A stretch of DNA of 64,000 nucleotides from an uncultured Tolumonas sp. (GCF_963678185.1 NZ_OY782757.1:3800501-3864500); one strand, 5' to 3'. Positions 41,407-52,089 are shown, numbered from the stretch's first letter. Notes: generated by a model from the letters alone, not told the origin. Program-made: numbers and translations.

Positions 41407-43386
41407 ATGTTCAACCATTTGAAGTTGAAAATAAAGCTTATTGCTTTATTGATACCGTTATTACTCGGTTTGCTGATTTATTCAATGGTTTTGCTCAATG
41501 ACCGTTGGCATCAACAGCATGATGCGGCGTTGGTTGTTGAACGAATGCATTTATTGAAAGAAGCCAGCAGTCTGGTGCATGAACTACAAAAAGAACGAGG
41601 GATGACCTCAGGGTTTCTTGCATCGAAAGGGTTGCAGTTTGGTGATGCGCTAAAAGTGCAACGCGAAAAAAGTGAGGCACAACTCAAACAATACATGAAT
41701 TATCTAGCGCAGCATAAAACAAAAATGTCGGCGGTAGACCTTATTGGTCGGGATGTGGCAACAGCACAAAGTCGATTAGATATGTTGCCTTCTCAGCGTC
41801 AACAAGTAGATAGTCAAAGTATTAAACCTACGGAAGCGATCGTCTTCTATTCTGACTTGATAAAAACACTTTTAGCAATAACGTCATCTATCAATATCGA
41901 TAATACCAATGCCGCTATTTCTCCTGATTTATCGGCTTATTATTACTTCTTGCAGGCTAAAGAGCGGGCAGGTATTGAACGGGCTTTGGTTAATGGGGCG
42001 TTCTCTGCTGGCCAGGTATCCGCAGATGTTTTCCAGCGCATCATCCGTATTATTTCTGAACAGACGTTATTTTTCGATCTGTTTAAGGTTTATGCAACGC
42101 CACAACAGCAAAACTTATTCAGTCAGACAGAACAATCAGCTGTATTTGGACAAGTTCAGCAATTTCGTAATTATGTTTATGCCAATGATTATCAGCATAA
42201 TGCGGCAGAATGGTTCCAGATATCCACTAAGCGAATTGATGAGTTAAAGACACTCGAAAATAAACTTAATGCGTTAATTATTGATATATCACAGTCTGAT
42301 TATCAGCGGAATCTACAGTCGTTTTATTTCATTTTGATTGCCACAATTATATTGATTATCAGTGGTGTAGGTTTCACATTTTTGGTTATCCGAAATATTG
42401 ACAGCAAAGTTCAGGCCTTAATGACGGCAATGAATAATGCATCGAAAAACCGCGAATTATCGGTTCGGATACCCGTTACCAGTAGAGATGAGCTGGGCTC
42501 TGTTGCTGATGCGTTCAATCTTATGCTGGATGCATTCCAGCAGGCGGTGAATGATATTCGTAATGCCAGCACGACATTGTCAGATGTTTCTCAGAACACA
42601 TCTGACACAGTGAATCAAAATGCCAAGTTATTAGATATGCAAAAACAAGAAGTTTTACAGGTGGTTTCTGCTATTGAGGAGATGAGTGCATCGATTAATG
42701 AAGTTGCTCATAACATTAATCTCACTTCTCAGGCTGCTAATGAAACTGACACGAAAGTCAGTCATATCGCAGAACAGATCGATTTATCAGATAAAACCAT
42801 TGCTGATGTGGCACAAAGTTTGACCGATATGGGGCTTGATGTAAAAGCACTGCATGAGAATAGTGGGCATATTGGTGAGGTGATCAATGTGATTAAAAAC
42901 ATTGCTGAACAGACCAATTTATTAGCCTTAAATGCGGCCATTGAGGCAGCGAGAGCTGGGGAAATGGGGAGAGGTTTTGCCGTGGTTGCTGATGAAGTTC
43001 GTTCTTTAGCATCTCGTACTCAGCAGTCGACCGGTGAAATAGAAAAGATGGTGACGCAATTTCAGCAAAATGCGGCATCTGTTTATGATGCAATGAATGT
43101 CAGCCAAAACCGTGCAGTTAAAAGCGTAGAGCAATCGGGAATGGTGCAGGCTTCATTACAACAGATCTTGTTGGCGATTCGCGACATCAAGGATAGAGCA
43201 ACTCAAATTGCTACTGCGGCTGAGGAACAGGCTGCCGTTTCGAATGAAATAACAAAAAGTGTTTCCAGTATTGGGGACAGTGCTCAGCAATCTGCAGAAG
43301 GTAGCCATGAAATGGCAAAAGCGGGTGAACATCAGGCTAAATTAGCCAGAGACTTGAGCGATATTGCGCGGAGTTTCAGAACCTGA
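41407..43386 (+). CDS. Methyl-accepting chemotaxis protein with NIT-type sensor domain
   Basis: A 659-residue transmembrane chemoreceptor. The order is: TM1 (about 10-28), periplasmic helical sensor (about 35-295) with the nitrate/nitrite-sensor (NIT) signature [22 protein letters not shown]2 (about 305-327), HAMP (about 328-385) and a cytoplasmic signalling coiled coil. The conserved hairpin tip [19 protein letters not shown] is near residue 500. No CheR/CheB-binding pentapeptide is seen at the C-terminus, which ends IARSFRT. The NIT domain suggests, but does not prove, response to nitrate or nitrite. It is monocistronic, converging on asnS across a shared terminator. Confidence 0.9.
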   Translation: MFNHLKLKIKLIALLIPLLLGLLIYSMVLLNDRWHQQHDAALVVERMHLLKEASSLVHELQKERGMTSGFLASKGLQFGDALKVQREKSEAQLKQYMNYLAQHKTKMSAVDLIGRDVATAQSRLDMLPSQRQQVDSQSIKPTEAIVFYSDLIKTLLAITSSINIDNTNAAISPDLSAYYYFLQAKERAGIERALVNGAFSAGQVSADVFQRIIRIISEQTLFFDLFKVYATPQQQNLFSQTEQSAVFGQVQQFRNYVYANDYQHNAAEWFQISTKRIDELKTLENKLNALIIDISQSDYQRNLQSFYFILIATIILIISGVGFTFLVIRNIDSKVQALMTAMNNASKNRELSVRIPVTSRDELGSVADAFNLMLDAFQQAVNDIRNASTTLSDVSQNTSDTVNQNAKLLDMQKQEVLQVVSAIEEMSASINEVAHNINLTSQAANETDTKVSHIAEQIDLSDKTIADVAQSLTDMGLDVKALHENSGHIGEVINVIKNIAEQTNLLALNAAIEAARAGEMGRGFAVVADEVRSLASRTQQSTGEIEKMVTQFQQNAASVYDAMNVSQNRAVKSVEQSGMVQASLQQILLAIRDIKDRATQIATAAEEQAAVSNEITKSVSSIGDSAQQSAEGSHEMAKAGEHQAKLARDLSDIARSFRT

Positions 43387-43389
43387 AGA

Positions 43390-43415
43390 AATGGCCGGGA
43401 GACCGGCCATTTTTA
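43390..43415. terminator. Bidirectional terminator between the chemoreceptor gene and asnS
   Basis: A perfect 8-bp stem ATGGCCGG / CCGGCCAT with a 4-base loop lies between two convergent genes. The plus side has a TTTTTAT tail. The minus side has TTCTTC. Confidence 0.85.
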
Positions 43416-43445
43416 TCGAGAGTTTACTGTTACTGACAGTAAATC

Positions 43446-44846
43446 TTAGTATTCAGCGTTACGTGGCGTACGTGGGAATGGGATTACGTCACGCACGTTG
43501 CCCATACCGGTAACATACACAACCAAACGCTCAAAGCCCAGACCGAAACCAGAGTGTGGTACGGTGCCATAACGACGCAGATCACGATACCACCAGTAAT
43601 CTTCTTTATTCAGATCCATTTCCGCTAAGCGGGCATCCAGCACGTCTAAACGCTCTTCACGTTGTGAGCCACCGATGATTTCACCGATGCCTGGTGCCAG
43701 AACGTCCATGGCAGCAACGGTTTTACCGTCGTCGTTTAGGCGCATGTAGAATGCTTTGATATCTTTCGGATAGTTTTTAACAACCACTGGTGCTTTGAAG
43801 TGTTCTTCGGCCAGATAACGTTCATGTTCAGAAGACATGTCGATACCCCATTCCACTGGGAATTCAAAGGTACGACCACTGTTTTTCAGAATTTCGATGG
43901 CATCGGTGTAATCAACCTGAGCAAAATCAGCGCTGATAAACTGTTCCAAACGGGTGATGGCTTCTTTATCGACGCGTTCGGCGAAGAATTCCAGATCATC
44001 ACGACGTTCATCTAACACGGCTTTGAATACATATTTCAGTAGTTTCTCAGCTAATGCGGCGTTGTCATCCAGATTAGCGAACGCGATTTCTGGTTCAACC
44101 ATCCAGAATTCAGCCAAATGACGGCTGGTGTTCGAGTTTTCTGCGCGGAATGTTGGGCCAAAGGTATATACCTTAGACATCGCACATGCATAGGTTTCCA
44201 AGTTCAGCTGACCAGATACAGTCAGGAAGGCTTCTTTACCGAAGAAATCCTGGTTGTAATCGATGGCGCCTTTATCGGTACGTGGCAGGTTTTCCATATC
44301 CAGTGTTGATACACGGAACATTTCACCAGCACCTTCACAGTCAGAAGCCGTGATCAGCGGGGTTGCGATCCACATAAAGCCTTCATCATGGAAGAAGCGA
44401 TGGATGGCTTGCGCGATACAGTTACGCACACGGGTCACGGCGCCCATCATGTTAGTGCGCACGCGTAAGTGAGCATGTTCACGCAGGTATTCAACAGAAT
44501 GGCGTTTTGGTGCCATTGGGTAGGTGTCTGGATCTTCAACAAAACCTAATACGGTGACACTGTCAGCCAGAATTTCAAATTGCTGGCCGGTGCCGGCAGA
44601 AGACTGAATAACACCTGTTACTTCAACAGAGCAGGAGGTGGTCAGACGCAACACATCATTTTCGTAATTAGACAAGGTATTTGGTACTACGGCCTGAACT
44701 GGAGCGAAACAAGAGCCATCGTGGATAGCCAGAAACGAAATACCAGCTTTAGAATCGCGACGGGTGCGGATCCAGCCTTTTACTGTCAGAGTCGTGCCAA
44801 CGGCATGTTTACCCTGCAGCAAGTCAACTACGGGAACGTGAGTCAT
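43446..44846 (-). CDS. asnS: Asparaginyl-tRNA synthetase
   Basis: Class II aminoacyl-tRNA synthetase charging tRNA-Asn. It has 466 residues, the same as E. coli AsnRS. The N-terminal OB-fold anticodon-binding domain (about 15-100, [20 protein letters not shown]) is followed by the catalytic core with motif 2 ([20 protein letters not shown]) and C-terminal motif 3 ([15 protein letters not shown]). An AsnRS-specific long insertion is present. It is monocistronic, with a 180-bp upstream gap that carries no other gene. Confidence 0.98.
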   Translation of the reverse strand: MTHVPVVDLLQGKHAVGTTLTVKGWIRTRRDSKAGISFLAIHDGSCFAPVQAVVPNTLSNYENDVLRLTTSCSVEVTGVIQSSAGTGQQFEILADSVTVLGFVEDPDTYPMAPKRHSVEYLREHAHLRVRTNMMGAVTRVRNCIAQAIHRFFHDEGFMWIATPLITASDCEGAGEMFRVSTLDMENLPRTDKGAIDYNQDFFGKEAFLTVSGQLNLETYACAMSKVYTFGPTFRAENSNTSRHLAEFWMVEPEIAFANLDDNAALAEKLLKYVFKAVLDERRDDLEFFAERVDKEAITRLEQFISADFAQVDYTDAIEILKNSGRTFEFPVEWGIDMSSEHERYLAEEHFKAPVVVKNYPKDIKAFYMRLNDDGKTVAAMDVLAPGIGEIIGGSQREERLDVLDARLAEMDLNKEDYWWYRDLRRYGTVPHSGFGLGFERLVVYVTGMGNVRDVIPFPRTPRNAEY

Positions 44847-45027
44847 CTGAATTACTTCTCCATTTAATACTTATATTTGGCTTAGCCAAGCTGAAAATAC
44901 TCTCATCTTACCTTCGTCGGAAAATGTCTCAAGGCTAATGTAGGACTGAGAGAGTATTTTGTGTCAAAGAGGTGCTTTTTAGCTCAGTTAGCTGTGATTT
45001 TGCGTTTAATTTATCTGAAATGATGGT

Positions 45028-45774
45028 CTATTTGTTGTCGGGTAATTTCACCGACAAATGGGTCATTAGCTGATTAAAGCTTTCATTAACCTGATCGATT
45101 TCGTCATTATGAACGACTGGAAGACGAGTTGAGATATCATCGAAATCGACGACATCATCAATCGCCTGACGTAAATTCTGTAGCCTTAACACAATATGTT
45201 TACGCGTGATCGACAACGTCATCAGTAATACACCACTGAAAATGGTTGAAAGCATGATGGCGGAAATCAAAATGTGCTGTTCTACCAGATCCAGCTGTTT
45301 ATCGAGCGAGTATTCCATGCGGATCGCTGCGACTGGTTTCGCGTCAGAAATGGATTGCGTTGGCAAATAATAGGGGATAATGGTGACTATCTGAGTTTTG
45401 CCGTTATGGCTTGTCGTCAGTTGCGTTGTTTGCCCTTGTAATGCCAGCTTTTCTTGTTGATCTGAGGGCAGGTTATCGGCAGCGATAGCACCAAAAACAT
45501 CATTACCTTGTGTTCGGATCCATTTCACGTGCAGTACATTTTTCTGCTCTGACAGTGTTTGCTGATAATGAGTTAGTTGTTCCGGCTGATGGCTGTTGCT
45601 GATCAGATCTAAACCATTACGGTAATTCTGCAGTAAGGCAGAGACATGCTCTGTGCCCAGTTTCAGCACTAATTCACGTTCACGAAACGCTTGATATAGC
45701 GTTGTACTGATCAGTACCAGTGAAAAGATGACCAACAGAATGAAGCAGATTTTTCCGGTAATGGAAATACGCAT
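45028..45774 (-). CDS. Membrane HAMP sensor protein without an output domain
   Basis: A 248-residue protein: TM1 (about 8-27), periplasmic sensor region (about 30-165), TM2 (about 167-189) and a HAMP-like linker (about 190-241, ending DEIDQVNESFNQLMTHL). It then stops after six further residues. Histidine kinases, chemoreceptors and cyclases normally continue after HAMP; here there is nothing, and no kinase or methyl-accepting reading frame follows on the same strand. It may partner another protein in trans, or be the remnant of a longer sensor. The family is not recognised beyond HAMP. Confidence 0.75.
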   Translation of the reverse strand: MRISITGKICFILLVIFSLVLISTTLYQAFRERELVLKLGTEHVSALLQNYRNGLDLISNSHQPEQLTHYQQTLSEQKNVLHVKWIRTQGNDVFGAIAADNLPSDQQEKLALQGQTTQLTTSHNGKTQIVTIIPYYLPTQSISDAKPVAAIRMEYSLDKQLDLVEQHILISAIMLSTIFSGVLLMTLSITRKHIVLRLQNLRQAIDDVVDFDDISTRLPVVHNDEIDQVNESFNQLMTHLSVKLPDNK

Positions 45775-45861
45775 TACAGACTCTCGTTGCCAGAAACTTA
45801 GTTAGTCTATCAGAGGGCACTTTTCTGTTCGATGTTTTATTCAGTTGTTGTTTGTCAAAAA

Positions 45862-45890
45862 GAAAACCGGAAATGTTGGCCATTTCCGGT
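45862..45890 (-). terminator. Rho-independent terminator on the minus strand
   Basis: A 10-bp stem ACCGGAAATG / CATTTCCGGT with a 5-base loop is followed on the minus strand by TTTCTTTTT. It would end transcripts coming from the glycosidase gene after they pass through the ERIC repeat. It lies 90 bp upstream of the HAMP gene. Confidence 0.8.
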
Positions 45891-45939
45891 AAAAACGCAT
45901 CCTGCGATTAACACACACGGGTTACAACTCAGCATCACC

Positions 45940-46064
45940 ATACCCTTCGTACTTGAAGTTACAGCATCGTTGACGGTGTTCTCTCACCCCAATCACATAG
46001 CTATCTATGCTCATGGGGATTCGCTCACTTGTCGCCTTGCTGCAATTCCAATTACTTTGGGTAT
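45940..46064. repeat. ERIC (intergenic repeat unit), full-length copy
   Basis: A 125-bp imperfect palindrome from ATACCCTTCGTACTTGAAGT to ATTACTTTGGGTAT with the ERIC core (CTCACCCCAATCACATAG, then CATGGGGATTCGCTCACTTG). It lies between the glycosidase stop and the minus-strand terminator, so it is probably transcribed as the 3' tail of that mRNA. Confidence 0.9.
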
Positions 46065-46097
46065 AAACAGGACGGCATTGCGCCGCCCTTGGAGCAA

Positions 46098-47432
46098 TTA
46101 TTTCAGGTTAGTTTCGTAGTAATCCTGAAATTGTGGCATATATTTGATGTTTTCACGGATGGTTTCATCCAACGCCGCTTCCAGAACCTTACCCGTTTTG
46201 ACCAGTGGGTTCAGCGTCAGGGCGCGCAGCGCACTTTGATAATCGCCATTGACTGCGGCATCAATGGTGAAACGCTCGAAAGTTTTCATTGTTTGCAGCA
46301 TCGCCAGTGTATCCGGTTCAAATGGTGCAACATTCAGCGGCATCGGGCCGGATTTAGTGATCACAGAGGTGACTTCAACAGAGCAATCATCTGGCAGGCC
46401 AGCAATGGTGCCGTTGTTGCGGGTGTTGACGTGCATCAGGGTACGTTTGTCATTAAAAATCGCACTCATCAGATCACAGGCGGCGTCAGAGTAATATTGA
46501 CCACCACGGCCTTCTAGCTCTTTCGGTTTTTCATATAGCGATGGGTTGCTGTAGATGGCAAATAGTTTTTCTTCCAGAGCTTTTACGACTTCGCCACGGG
46601 TACCTTCGGTTTCTGCTTCGTGTACTGATTTTTGATAAGTATCGTCAGCACTGAAGTAGTAACGCAGATACGGGCATGGGATCTGATGGCGATTTGCCAG
46701 CAACTTACGTGGCCATTTCAGTGATGGAATATTTTTCGGGTTGAATGCCTGGTTATCGTCGAGGAATTCTTCCAACACGAAATCCATTTGATCTTTACCC
46801 TGATAATTCACTTGGCGGGCAAAAATGAAGTGGTTCAAACCAGCAACTTGTACGAATACGTCTTTTTCTTCTGCGTTCAACACTTGTGCGATGCCTTTTT
46901 GCATCAGCACTGGCACGTTACACAGGCCAACTACTTTGACTTTGGTATGACGCAATACGGCTTCAGTCACGATACCTGACGGATTGGTGAAGTTCAGTAA
47001 CCAGGCGTCCGGGCTGTATTTTTCAATATCACGGCAGATGTCTAAGGTAGCAGGAATAGAACGCTGCGCTTTAGCAAAACCACCTAAACCGTTAGTTTCC
47101 TGACCCAACATGCCGTGTTTCAGGGAGATGCGTTCATCGCGAATACGCGCATCTAAACAGCCAACACGGAATTGTGAGCACACAAAATCAACATCGGTTA
47201 ACGCTTCTTTACGATCTTGCGTCAGAATAACTTTTACTGGCAGACCGGCATGTTCAAACATACGACGGGTCAGAGACAGAATGATTTCTGCTTTATGCCA
47301 ACCTTCATCGATATCGACCAAACGAACTTCAGTGATTGGCAGTTGGCTGCTGCGGGCAATTAAACCGTCAATCAATTCTGGGGTATAGCTGGAACCGGCA
47401 CCGATAATGGCAATTTTCAGATCTTTTTTCAT
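46098..47432 (-). CDS. GH4-family 6-phospho-beta-glucosidase
   Basis: A 444-residue glycosidase of family GH4, which cleaves 6-phospho-glycosides by an NAD+- and Mn2+-dependent elimination mechanism. The NAD-binding start KIAIIGAGSSYTPELIDGL is at about 6-24; the metal ligands fit Cys171 (GLCNVPVLMQKG) and His201 (AGLNHF), with NFTNPSGIVTEAV upstream. GLGGFAKAQRSIP is typical of the beta-glucosidase branch (CelF/BglT-like). The frame opens 25 codons earlier, but the ATG at 47432 matches the family. No PTS transporter gene is adjacent. It is divergent from a LysR regulator, with a LacI-type operator-like site upstream. Confidence 0.9.
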   Translation of the reverse strand: MKKDLKIAIIGAGSSYTPELIDGLIARSSQLPITEVRLVDIDEGWHKAEIILSLTRRMFEHAGLPVKVILTQDRKEALTDVDFVCSQFRVGCLDARIRDERISLKHGMLGQETNGLGGFAKAQRSIPATLDICRDIEKYSPDAWLLNFTNPSGIVTEAVLRHTKVKVVGLCNVPVLMQKGIAQVLNAEEKDVFVQVAGLNHFIFARQVNYQGKDQMDFVLEEFLDDNQAFNPKNIPSLKWPRKLLANRHQIPCPYLRYYFSADDTYQKSVHEAETEGTRGEVVKALEEKLFAIYSNPSLYEKPKELEGRGGQYYSDAACDLMSAIFNDKRTLMHVNTRNNGTIAGLPDDCSVEVTSVITKSGPMPLNVAPFEPDTLAMLQTMKTFERFTIDAAVNGDYQSALRALTLNPLVKTGKVLEAALDETIRENIKYMPQFQDYYETNLK

Positions 47433-47467
47433 GACTAGGTTGTCCTTGGTTGGGTCTATGAAATAAG

Positions 47468-47481
47468 TGTAACCGGTTTCA
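47468..47481. promoter_or_regulatory. LacI-family operator-like site upstream of the GH4 glycosidase
   Basis: TGTAACCGGTTTCA is a near-perfect palindrome centred on CG, 36-49 bp upstream of the glycosidase ATG. It differs at one base from TGAAACCGGTTTCA, which I recall as the AscG (beta-glucoside) operator. No LacI-type gene is visible in the window. Confidence 0.45.
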
Positions 47482-47508
47482 TTTTGACTAAAAGCGAAAT
47501 AAATCACA

Positions 47509-47535
47509 TTATGGATTAAATTGGCTAATCCATAA
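47509..47535. promoter_or_regulatory. Perfect inverted repeat in front of the LysR gene
   Basis: TTATGGATTA and TAATCCATAA form perfect 10-bp arms with a 7-bp centre, ending 14 bp before the LysR start codon. The position fits autoregulation, though the classic LysR T-N11-A motif is not evident. Confidence 0.5.
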
Positions 47536-47549
47536 AAAGGGGATAAAAA

Positions 47550-48557
47550 GTGTTAGTTGAACAAAGCATGTTGGCGTTGTTGCATACCTTTGAAGTCTCG
47601 GCGCGTCACTTAAGTTTTACTAAAGCTGCGGAAGAGCTTTACCTAACACAAGGTGCTATCAGCCAGCGTATTCGACGTTTGGAAGAGTTGCTGAAATTCA
47701 AACTGTTTATTCGCCTGACGCGCAAGTTAGTCCTAACGCCGGAAGGGGAACAGTTACTACTGGCATTGACCAGCTCACTGCAACAGATCACGGAAGTGAT
47801 AGAAGATATCCGCTTTAATGAATTGCGCGGCATGCTGTGTATTGGCTTGCCTCCCGCATTTGGCCAGTTATGGCTGATGCCTCGATTAACCAGCTTTAAA
47901 ACGGCTTTTCGTTCGTTAGATCTACTGTTTTATGGTCAGCATGGTTTACCCAACTTTGAGGCCGAGCCGGTCGATATGGCGGTCTATTACGGCAATGCCA
48001 GTCTGCCGCATTTACATTCCTGGACGTTGTTGGAAGAGTGGTTGGTGCCAGTCTGTAGCCCGGAATATGCTGCCAGCCATGGCTTACTTAGCAAAGATAA
48101 GACGGATTTACGCCAATGCTCGCTGTTGCACTGCACTGAATCTCTGGAACAATTTGAATTTGGTTATGAATGGCAACACTGGAGCCAATCTACCGGGGTG
48201 GTATTACCGCACAGTAATCGGAAATATGTTTTTAACCAGCATGCGATGGCACTTGAAGCGGCTAAACACGGCATGGGTCTGGCGATGGGGCGCTGGTTTC
48301 TGGTAATGCCGGCGGTGTTGCGGGGTGAGTTGGTGATACCGGTAGATTACAAGATCCCGTCCGGTATGGGGTATCAGTTGTATTGTTCACGGGAACATGT
48401 GCAACGCCCGCGTTATCAGGCGTTTGCACAATGGTTACAACGGACTATTGATGAATGGCAGGAAATAAAAGAAGCGTCGTTGTCAGCAGAGCACCCTTTT
48501 ATTTATTCAGGCCATGCTATCGAGCCCGACGCCGATTGCTTTTGTGAGCCGACTTAA
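47550..48557 (+). CDS. LysR-family transcriptional regulator (GcvA/DsdC-like)
   Basis: A 335-residue regulator with an N-terminal winged helix-turn-helix (about 8-67: [20 protein letters not shown], then [16 protein letters not shown]) and a C-terminal periplasmic-binding-like effector domain (about 95-300). The helix pattern is that of the GcvA/DsdC branch. It starts at a GTG with AGGGGA at good spacing; an ATG at 47568 is an alternative. It is divergent from the GH4 gene, a possible target. It is about 30 residues longer than usual, and the tail runs 51 bp into the 3' end of convergent bioA. Confidence 0.88.
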   Translation: MLVEQSMLALLHTFEVSARHLSFTKAAEELYLTQGAISQRIRRLEELLKFKLFIRLTRKLVLTPEGEQLLLALTSSLQQITEVIEDIRFNELRGMLCIGLPPAFGQLWLMPRLTSFKTAFRSLDLLFYGQHGLPNFEAEPVDMAVYYGNASLPHLHSWTLLEEWLVPVCSPEYAASHGLLSKDKTDLRQCSLLHCTESLEQFEFGYEWQHWSQSTGVVLPHSNRKYVFNQHAMALEAAKHGMGLAMGRWFLVMPAVLRGELVIPVDYKIPSGMGYQLYCSREHVQRPRYQAFAQWLQRTIDEWQEIKEASLSAEHPFIYSGHAIEPDADCFCEPT

Positions 48558-49778
48558 CTCAGCTGTTGGCATTACAAATGGCGGCATGATGTAGATCAGT
48601 CGCCCGAATGGGCGGATCCAAACCCCTTGCTCAACAAAGAGGGCTTGTAGTTGCGCCATGTTCACCGGGGTTTTGGTTTCCACTACACCGATAGCACCGA
48701 GCACTCGCACATCAGCGACTGCCGGATGCTGACGATAGACTGACAGTTCTTCGTTAAGTTGTTGTTCGAGCTGCTTGATGCGCTGTTGCCACGGGGAACT
48801 CAGTAGCAGATCAAGTGACGCATTCGCTACGGCACAGGCCAGCGGATTACCCATAAACGTCGGGCCGTGCATCAATACACCGGCTTTGCCTGCACAAATG
48901 GTGGCGGCCACTTTTTCGGTGGTTAAGGTTGCGGATAATGTCATATAACCGCCGGTCAGGGCTTTGCCGATGCACATAATGTCGGGCGTAATTTCTGCCC
49001 ATTCGCAGGCAAACATTTTACCAGTGCGGCCAAAACCGGTGGCGATCTCATCGGCAATCAGCAAGATCTCATACTTATCACACAACTCTCTAACGCGGCG
49101 CAGATACTGCGGATGATAAAAACGCATACCACCAGCACCCTGCACAATAGGTTCCAGAATAACGGCAGCGATTTCATGCTGATGTGCTGCTAACTGGCGG
49201 GCAAAATCAGCGATATCCTCTTCCTGCCACTCATCTTGTGGTTGGCATTGTGGTGCGTCAGCAAATAAATGTTCTGGTAAAAAGCCTTGATACAACTCAT
49301 GCATACCACCTTGCGGATCGCAAACACTCATCGCACCAAACGTATCGCCATGATATCCCTTGCGGATGGTCAGGAAGCGATTTCTAGGCGTGCCTTTACT
49401 GTGCCAATATTGAATAGCCATTTTCAGTGCGACTTCAACTGCCACTGAGCCAGAATCGGCCAGAAAAACGCGATCTAAACCCGCTGGCGTGATCTCAACC
49501 AATTTACGGCACAGCTCAATGGCGGGTTGATGCGTGATACCACCAAACATCACATGTGCCATATCTTGCAGCTGATTTTGCGCGGCAGCGTTGAGTTCCG
49601 GCACGTTATAGCCATGGATACACGCCCACCATGACGACATGCCATCGACTAAGCGGCGACCATCTTCCAATTCAAGATAAACGCCTTCTGCCCGTTTGAC
49701 TGGATAAACCGGTAATGGCTGACTTAACGAGGTATAGGGGTGCCAGATATGCTGACTATCAAACTCTGAATTGTTCAT
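48507..49778 (-). CDS. bioA: Adenosylmethionine--8-amino-7-oxononanoate aminotransferase BioA
   Basis: PLP-dependent transaminase converting KAPA to DAPA with SAM as amino donor. It has 423 residues. It starts with the family segment [13 protein letters not shown]; later come [28 protein letters not shown], the PLP-region [16 protein letters not shown] and the PLP lysine in [15 protein letters not shown]. It is divergent from bioB across a 100-bp gap with a BirA-like operator. Its 3' end overlaps the LysR gene by 51 bp in opposite orientation. Confidence 0.97.
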   Translation of the reverse strand: MNNSEFDSQHIWHPYTSLSQPLPVYPVKRAEGVYLELEDGRRLVDGMSSWWACIHGYNVPELNAAAQNQLQDMAHVMFGGITHQPAIELCRKLVEITPAGLDRVFLADSGSVAVEVALKMAIQYWHSKGTPRNRFLTIRKGYHGDTFGAMSVCDPQGGMHELYQGFLPEHLFADAPQCQPQDEWQEEDIADFARQLAAHQHEIAAVILEPIVQGAGGMRFYHPQYLRRVRELCDKYEILLIADEIATGFGRTGKMFACEWAEITPDIMCIGKALTGGYMTLSATLTTEKVAATICAGKAGVLMHGPTFMGNPLACAVANASLDLLLSSPWQQRIKQLEQQLNEELSVYRQHPAVADVRVLGAIGVVETKTPVNMAQLQALFVEQGVWIRPFGRLIYIMPPFVMPTAELSRLTKAIGVGLDSMA

Positions 49779-49789
49779 TATTCATCCTG

Positions 49790-49822
49790 ATGTAAATATC
49801 AGATTTCATTTTTAATTGACAG
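49790..49822. promoter_or_regulatory. Candidate BirA (biotin repressor) operator
   Basis: TGTAAAT (49791-49797) and ATTGACA (49815-49821) are inverted half-sites matching at 6 of 7 bases, with the 17-bp gap that separates the same elements in the E. coli bio operator (TTGTAAACC-N15-GGTTTACAA). It lies exactly between divergent bioA and bioB. Confidence 0.65.
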
Positions 49823-49880
49823 TTTAACGGGCAGACATAGACTATCCAAATAAATTCCGTCATTGAGTGCAGAGAACCCC

Positions 49881-50948
49881 ATGTCAGCCAGCATCCGTCA
49901 TAACTGGACAGTTTCCGAAGTAGAAGCTTTGTTTGCTTTACCATTCAACGATCTGCTATTTCAGGCGCAACTGGTACACCGTGAAAACTTCAACCCGAAT
50001 GAAGTGCAGGTGAGCACTTTACTGTCGATTAAAACGGGTGCTTGCCCAGAAGACTGTAAATATTGCCCGCAAAGCGCGCGCTACAATACCGGCTTGGAAA
50101 AAGAAACGCTGCTGGAAGTAGAAAAAGTATTGCAACGAGCTCAGGAAGCCAAAGAAGCCGGTTCTTCGCGTTTCTGTATGGGCGCTGCTTGGCGTAATCC
50201 ACGTGACCGCGATATGCCGTACATCATCCGTATGATCCAAGAAGTGAAAGGCCTAGGCATGGAAACTTGTATGACGCTGGGTATGCTGACTGAAGATCAG
50301 GCACAGCAACTGGCGGAAGCGGGCTTAGATTATTACAACCACAATCTGGACACGTCACCTGAATTTTATAACGCCATCATTACGACCCGCACTTATCAGG
50401 AACGTCTGGACACGCTGCAACACGTGCGTGATGCGGGCATGAAAATCTGTTCTGGCGGTATCGTCGGCATGGGCGAACAGGTGGAAGATCGTGCCGGTTT
50501 GCTGGTGCAATTGGCTAACCTACCCGTGCAGCCGGAAAGTGTGCCAATCAATATGCTGGTGAAGGTAAAAGGCACGCCGATGGAGAATCAGGCTGATCTT
50601 GATCCGTTTGATTTCATTCGAACCATCGCTGTTGCGCGTATTCTGATGCCAAAATCACATGTGCGTCTGTCTGCTGGCCGTGAAAAAATGAACGATCAGA
50701 TGCAGGCGCTCTGTTTTATGGCCGGTGCAAATTCGATTTTCTACGGCTGTAAGTTGCTGACGACTCCGAATGCCGATGCTAACGAAGACATGCAATTGTT
50801 TGCTCGTTTAGGTCTTAAACCAGAAGCGCGCGCACAGAAACCAGATATGGTGGAAGAGCATGCCTTGCTGGAAGCCATTGCTGATCAGGCCGAAGGCGCA
50901 TTGTTTTATGATGCCAGCAAACCAAAGGCACCGGCTAATGCCGTTTGA
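49881..50948 (+). CDS. bioB: Biotin synthase BioB
   Basis: Radical-SAM enzyme inserting sulfur into dethiobiotin. It has 355 residues. The 4Fe-4S motif CPEDCKYC has Cys55, Cys59 and Cys62; the 2Fe-2S region includes [10 protein letters not shown] and METCMTLG, with [13 protein letters not shown] and the conserved Arg in VRLSAGRE. The frame also opens at a TTG at 49863, but the ATG at 49881 gives the usual N-terminus. It is first in bioB-F-C-D. Its stop lies 11 bp inside bioF. Confidence 0.97.
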   Translation: MSASIRHNWTVSEVEALFALPFNDLLFQAQLVHRENFNPNEVQVSTLLSIKTGACPEDCKYCPQSARYNTGLEKETLLEVEKVLQRAQEAKEAGSSRFCMGAAWRNPRDRDMPYIIRMIQEVKGLGMETCMTLGMLTEDQAQQLAEAGLDYYNHNLDTSPEFYNAIITTRTYQERLDTLQHVRDAGMKICSGGIVGMGEQVEDRAGLLVQLANLPVQPESVPINMLVKVKGTPMENQADLDPFDFIRTIAVARILMPKSHVRLSAGREKMNDQMQALCFMAGANSIFYGCKLLTTPNADANEDMQLFARLGLKPEARAQKPDMVEEHALLEAIADQAEGALFYDASKPKAPANAV

Positions 50949-52089
50949 TCTGCAAACCGAGCTAAATGAGCGGGCCCAACAGGGCCTGCTTCGTCAGCGG
51001 CAGATTTTGCAATCAGGGCAAGGGCGTTATATCACGCTGAATGATCGGCGCTATCTCAATTTTTCCAGTAATGATTATTTGGGCTTAGCGGCACAACCTT
51101 TTTTAATCAAAGCCTGGCAGGAAGGGTTGGATCGCTGGGGCGTTGGTTCTGGTGCATCGCCATTAGTTACGGGTTATACCGACGCGCATGCCCAACTTGA
51201 GCAGACATTGGCGGAATGGTTGCAAGTAGAATCGGTGCTGCTGTTTTCTACCGGTTTTGGGGCTAATCAGGCAGTAATAAAAGCATTATTGCAGAAAGAG
51301 CATATCCAGTATCAAGATCGTCTCAATCATGCTTCGTTACAGGAAGCGGGTGCGCAATCACCGGCGAAAATGCTGCGTTTTCGGCATAATGATATGGCTC
51401 ATCTGGCCTCATTACTACAACCTCGTTCCGGTTTGATCATGAGCGAAGGTGTGTTCAGCATGGATGGCGATCAGGCGCCTTGCCAACAGCTAGCAGAACT
51501 TGCTGCGCAGAGCGGTAACTGGCTGATGCTCGACGACGCGCATGGTATCGGCGTGCTGGGTGAACAGGGGCGTGGCACCTTATCGCAGCAGGGCGTCGCT
51601 CCCGACCGCGTGCATATCCGCATGGCAACATTTGGTAAGGCGTTGGGTGTGGCCGGCGCATTTATTGGCGGTAGCCGACAGATCACTGATTATCTGGTTA
51701 ATTTCGCGCGTGATTATGTCTACAGCACTCATATGCCGCCCGCACAGGCGCATGCTATCAGTGCTGCTGTGGTATGGGTAAGACAAGCTGATGCGGAACG
51801 CGCGCATTTGCAGGCGTTGATCCGGCAATTTAAAGCAGGTATTGCCGAATTAGGCTTGGTTGCTGGAGAATCCTCAACGGCGATCCAACCGCTAATAATC
51901 GGTGATGCCGATAAAGCCGTAGCGGTGGCGAATAAATTACGTGAACGCGGATTGTGGGTAACGGCTATTCGCCCGCCAACGGTACCAAAAGGCACGGCCC
52001 GGTTGCGTATTACGCTAACTGCCGCACATCAGCCATCGGATATATCCCTTCTGCTTAACGAGTTAAAAGAGTGTGTGACAGATGCTTGA
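50938..52089 (+). CDS. bioF: 8-amino-7-oxononanoate synthase BioF
   Basis: PLP-dependent alpha-oxoamine synthase joining pimeloyl thioester and alanine to give KAPA. It has 383 residues. Family segments include [10 protein letters not shown] (about 40-49), [28 protein letters not shown] and the PLP lysine in [14 protein letters not shown]. The ATG at 50938 lies inside the end of bioB, so coupling is likely; the longer upstream frame is bioB sequence read out of frame. It overlaps bioC by 8 bp. Confidence 0.96.
   Translation: MPFDLQTELNERAQQGLLRQRQILQSGQGRYITLNDRRYLNFSSNDYLGLAAQPFLIKAWQEGLDRWGVGSGASPLVTGYTDAHAQLEQTLAEWLQVESVLLFSTGFGANQAVIKALLQKEHIQYQDRLNHASLQEAGAQSPAKMLRFRHNDMAHLASLLQPRSGLIMSEGVFSMDGDQAPCQQLAELAAQSGNWLMLDDAHGIGVLGEQGRGTLSQQGVAPDRVHIRMATFGKALGVAGAFIGGSRQITDYLVNFARDYVYSTHMPPAQAHAISAAVVWVRQADAERAHLQALIRQFKAGIAELGLVAGESSTAIQPLIIGDADKAVAVANKLRERGLWVTAIRPPTVPKGTARLRITLTAAHQPSDISLLLNELKECVTDA

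Noticed and set aside
45832-46119. Open frame encoding a peptide with PFVLEVTASLTVFSHPNHIA
   Set aside because: The same peptide appears at 61090-61335 and, on the minus strand, at 19959-20153. It is simply the translation of the ERIC repeat and not a gene family.
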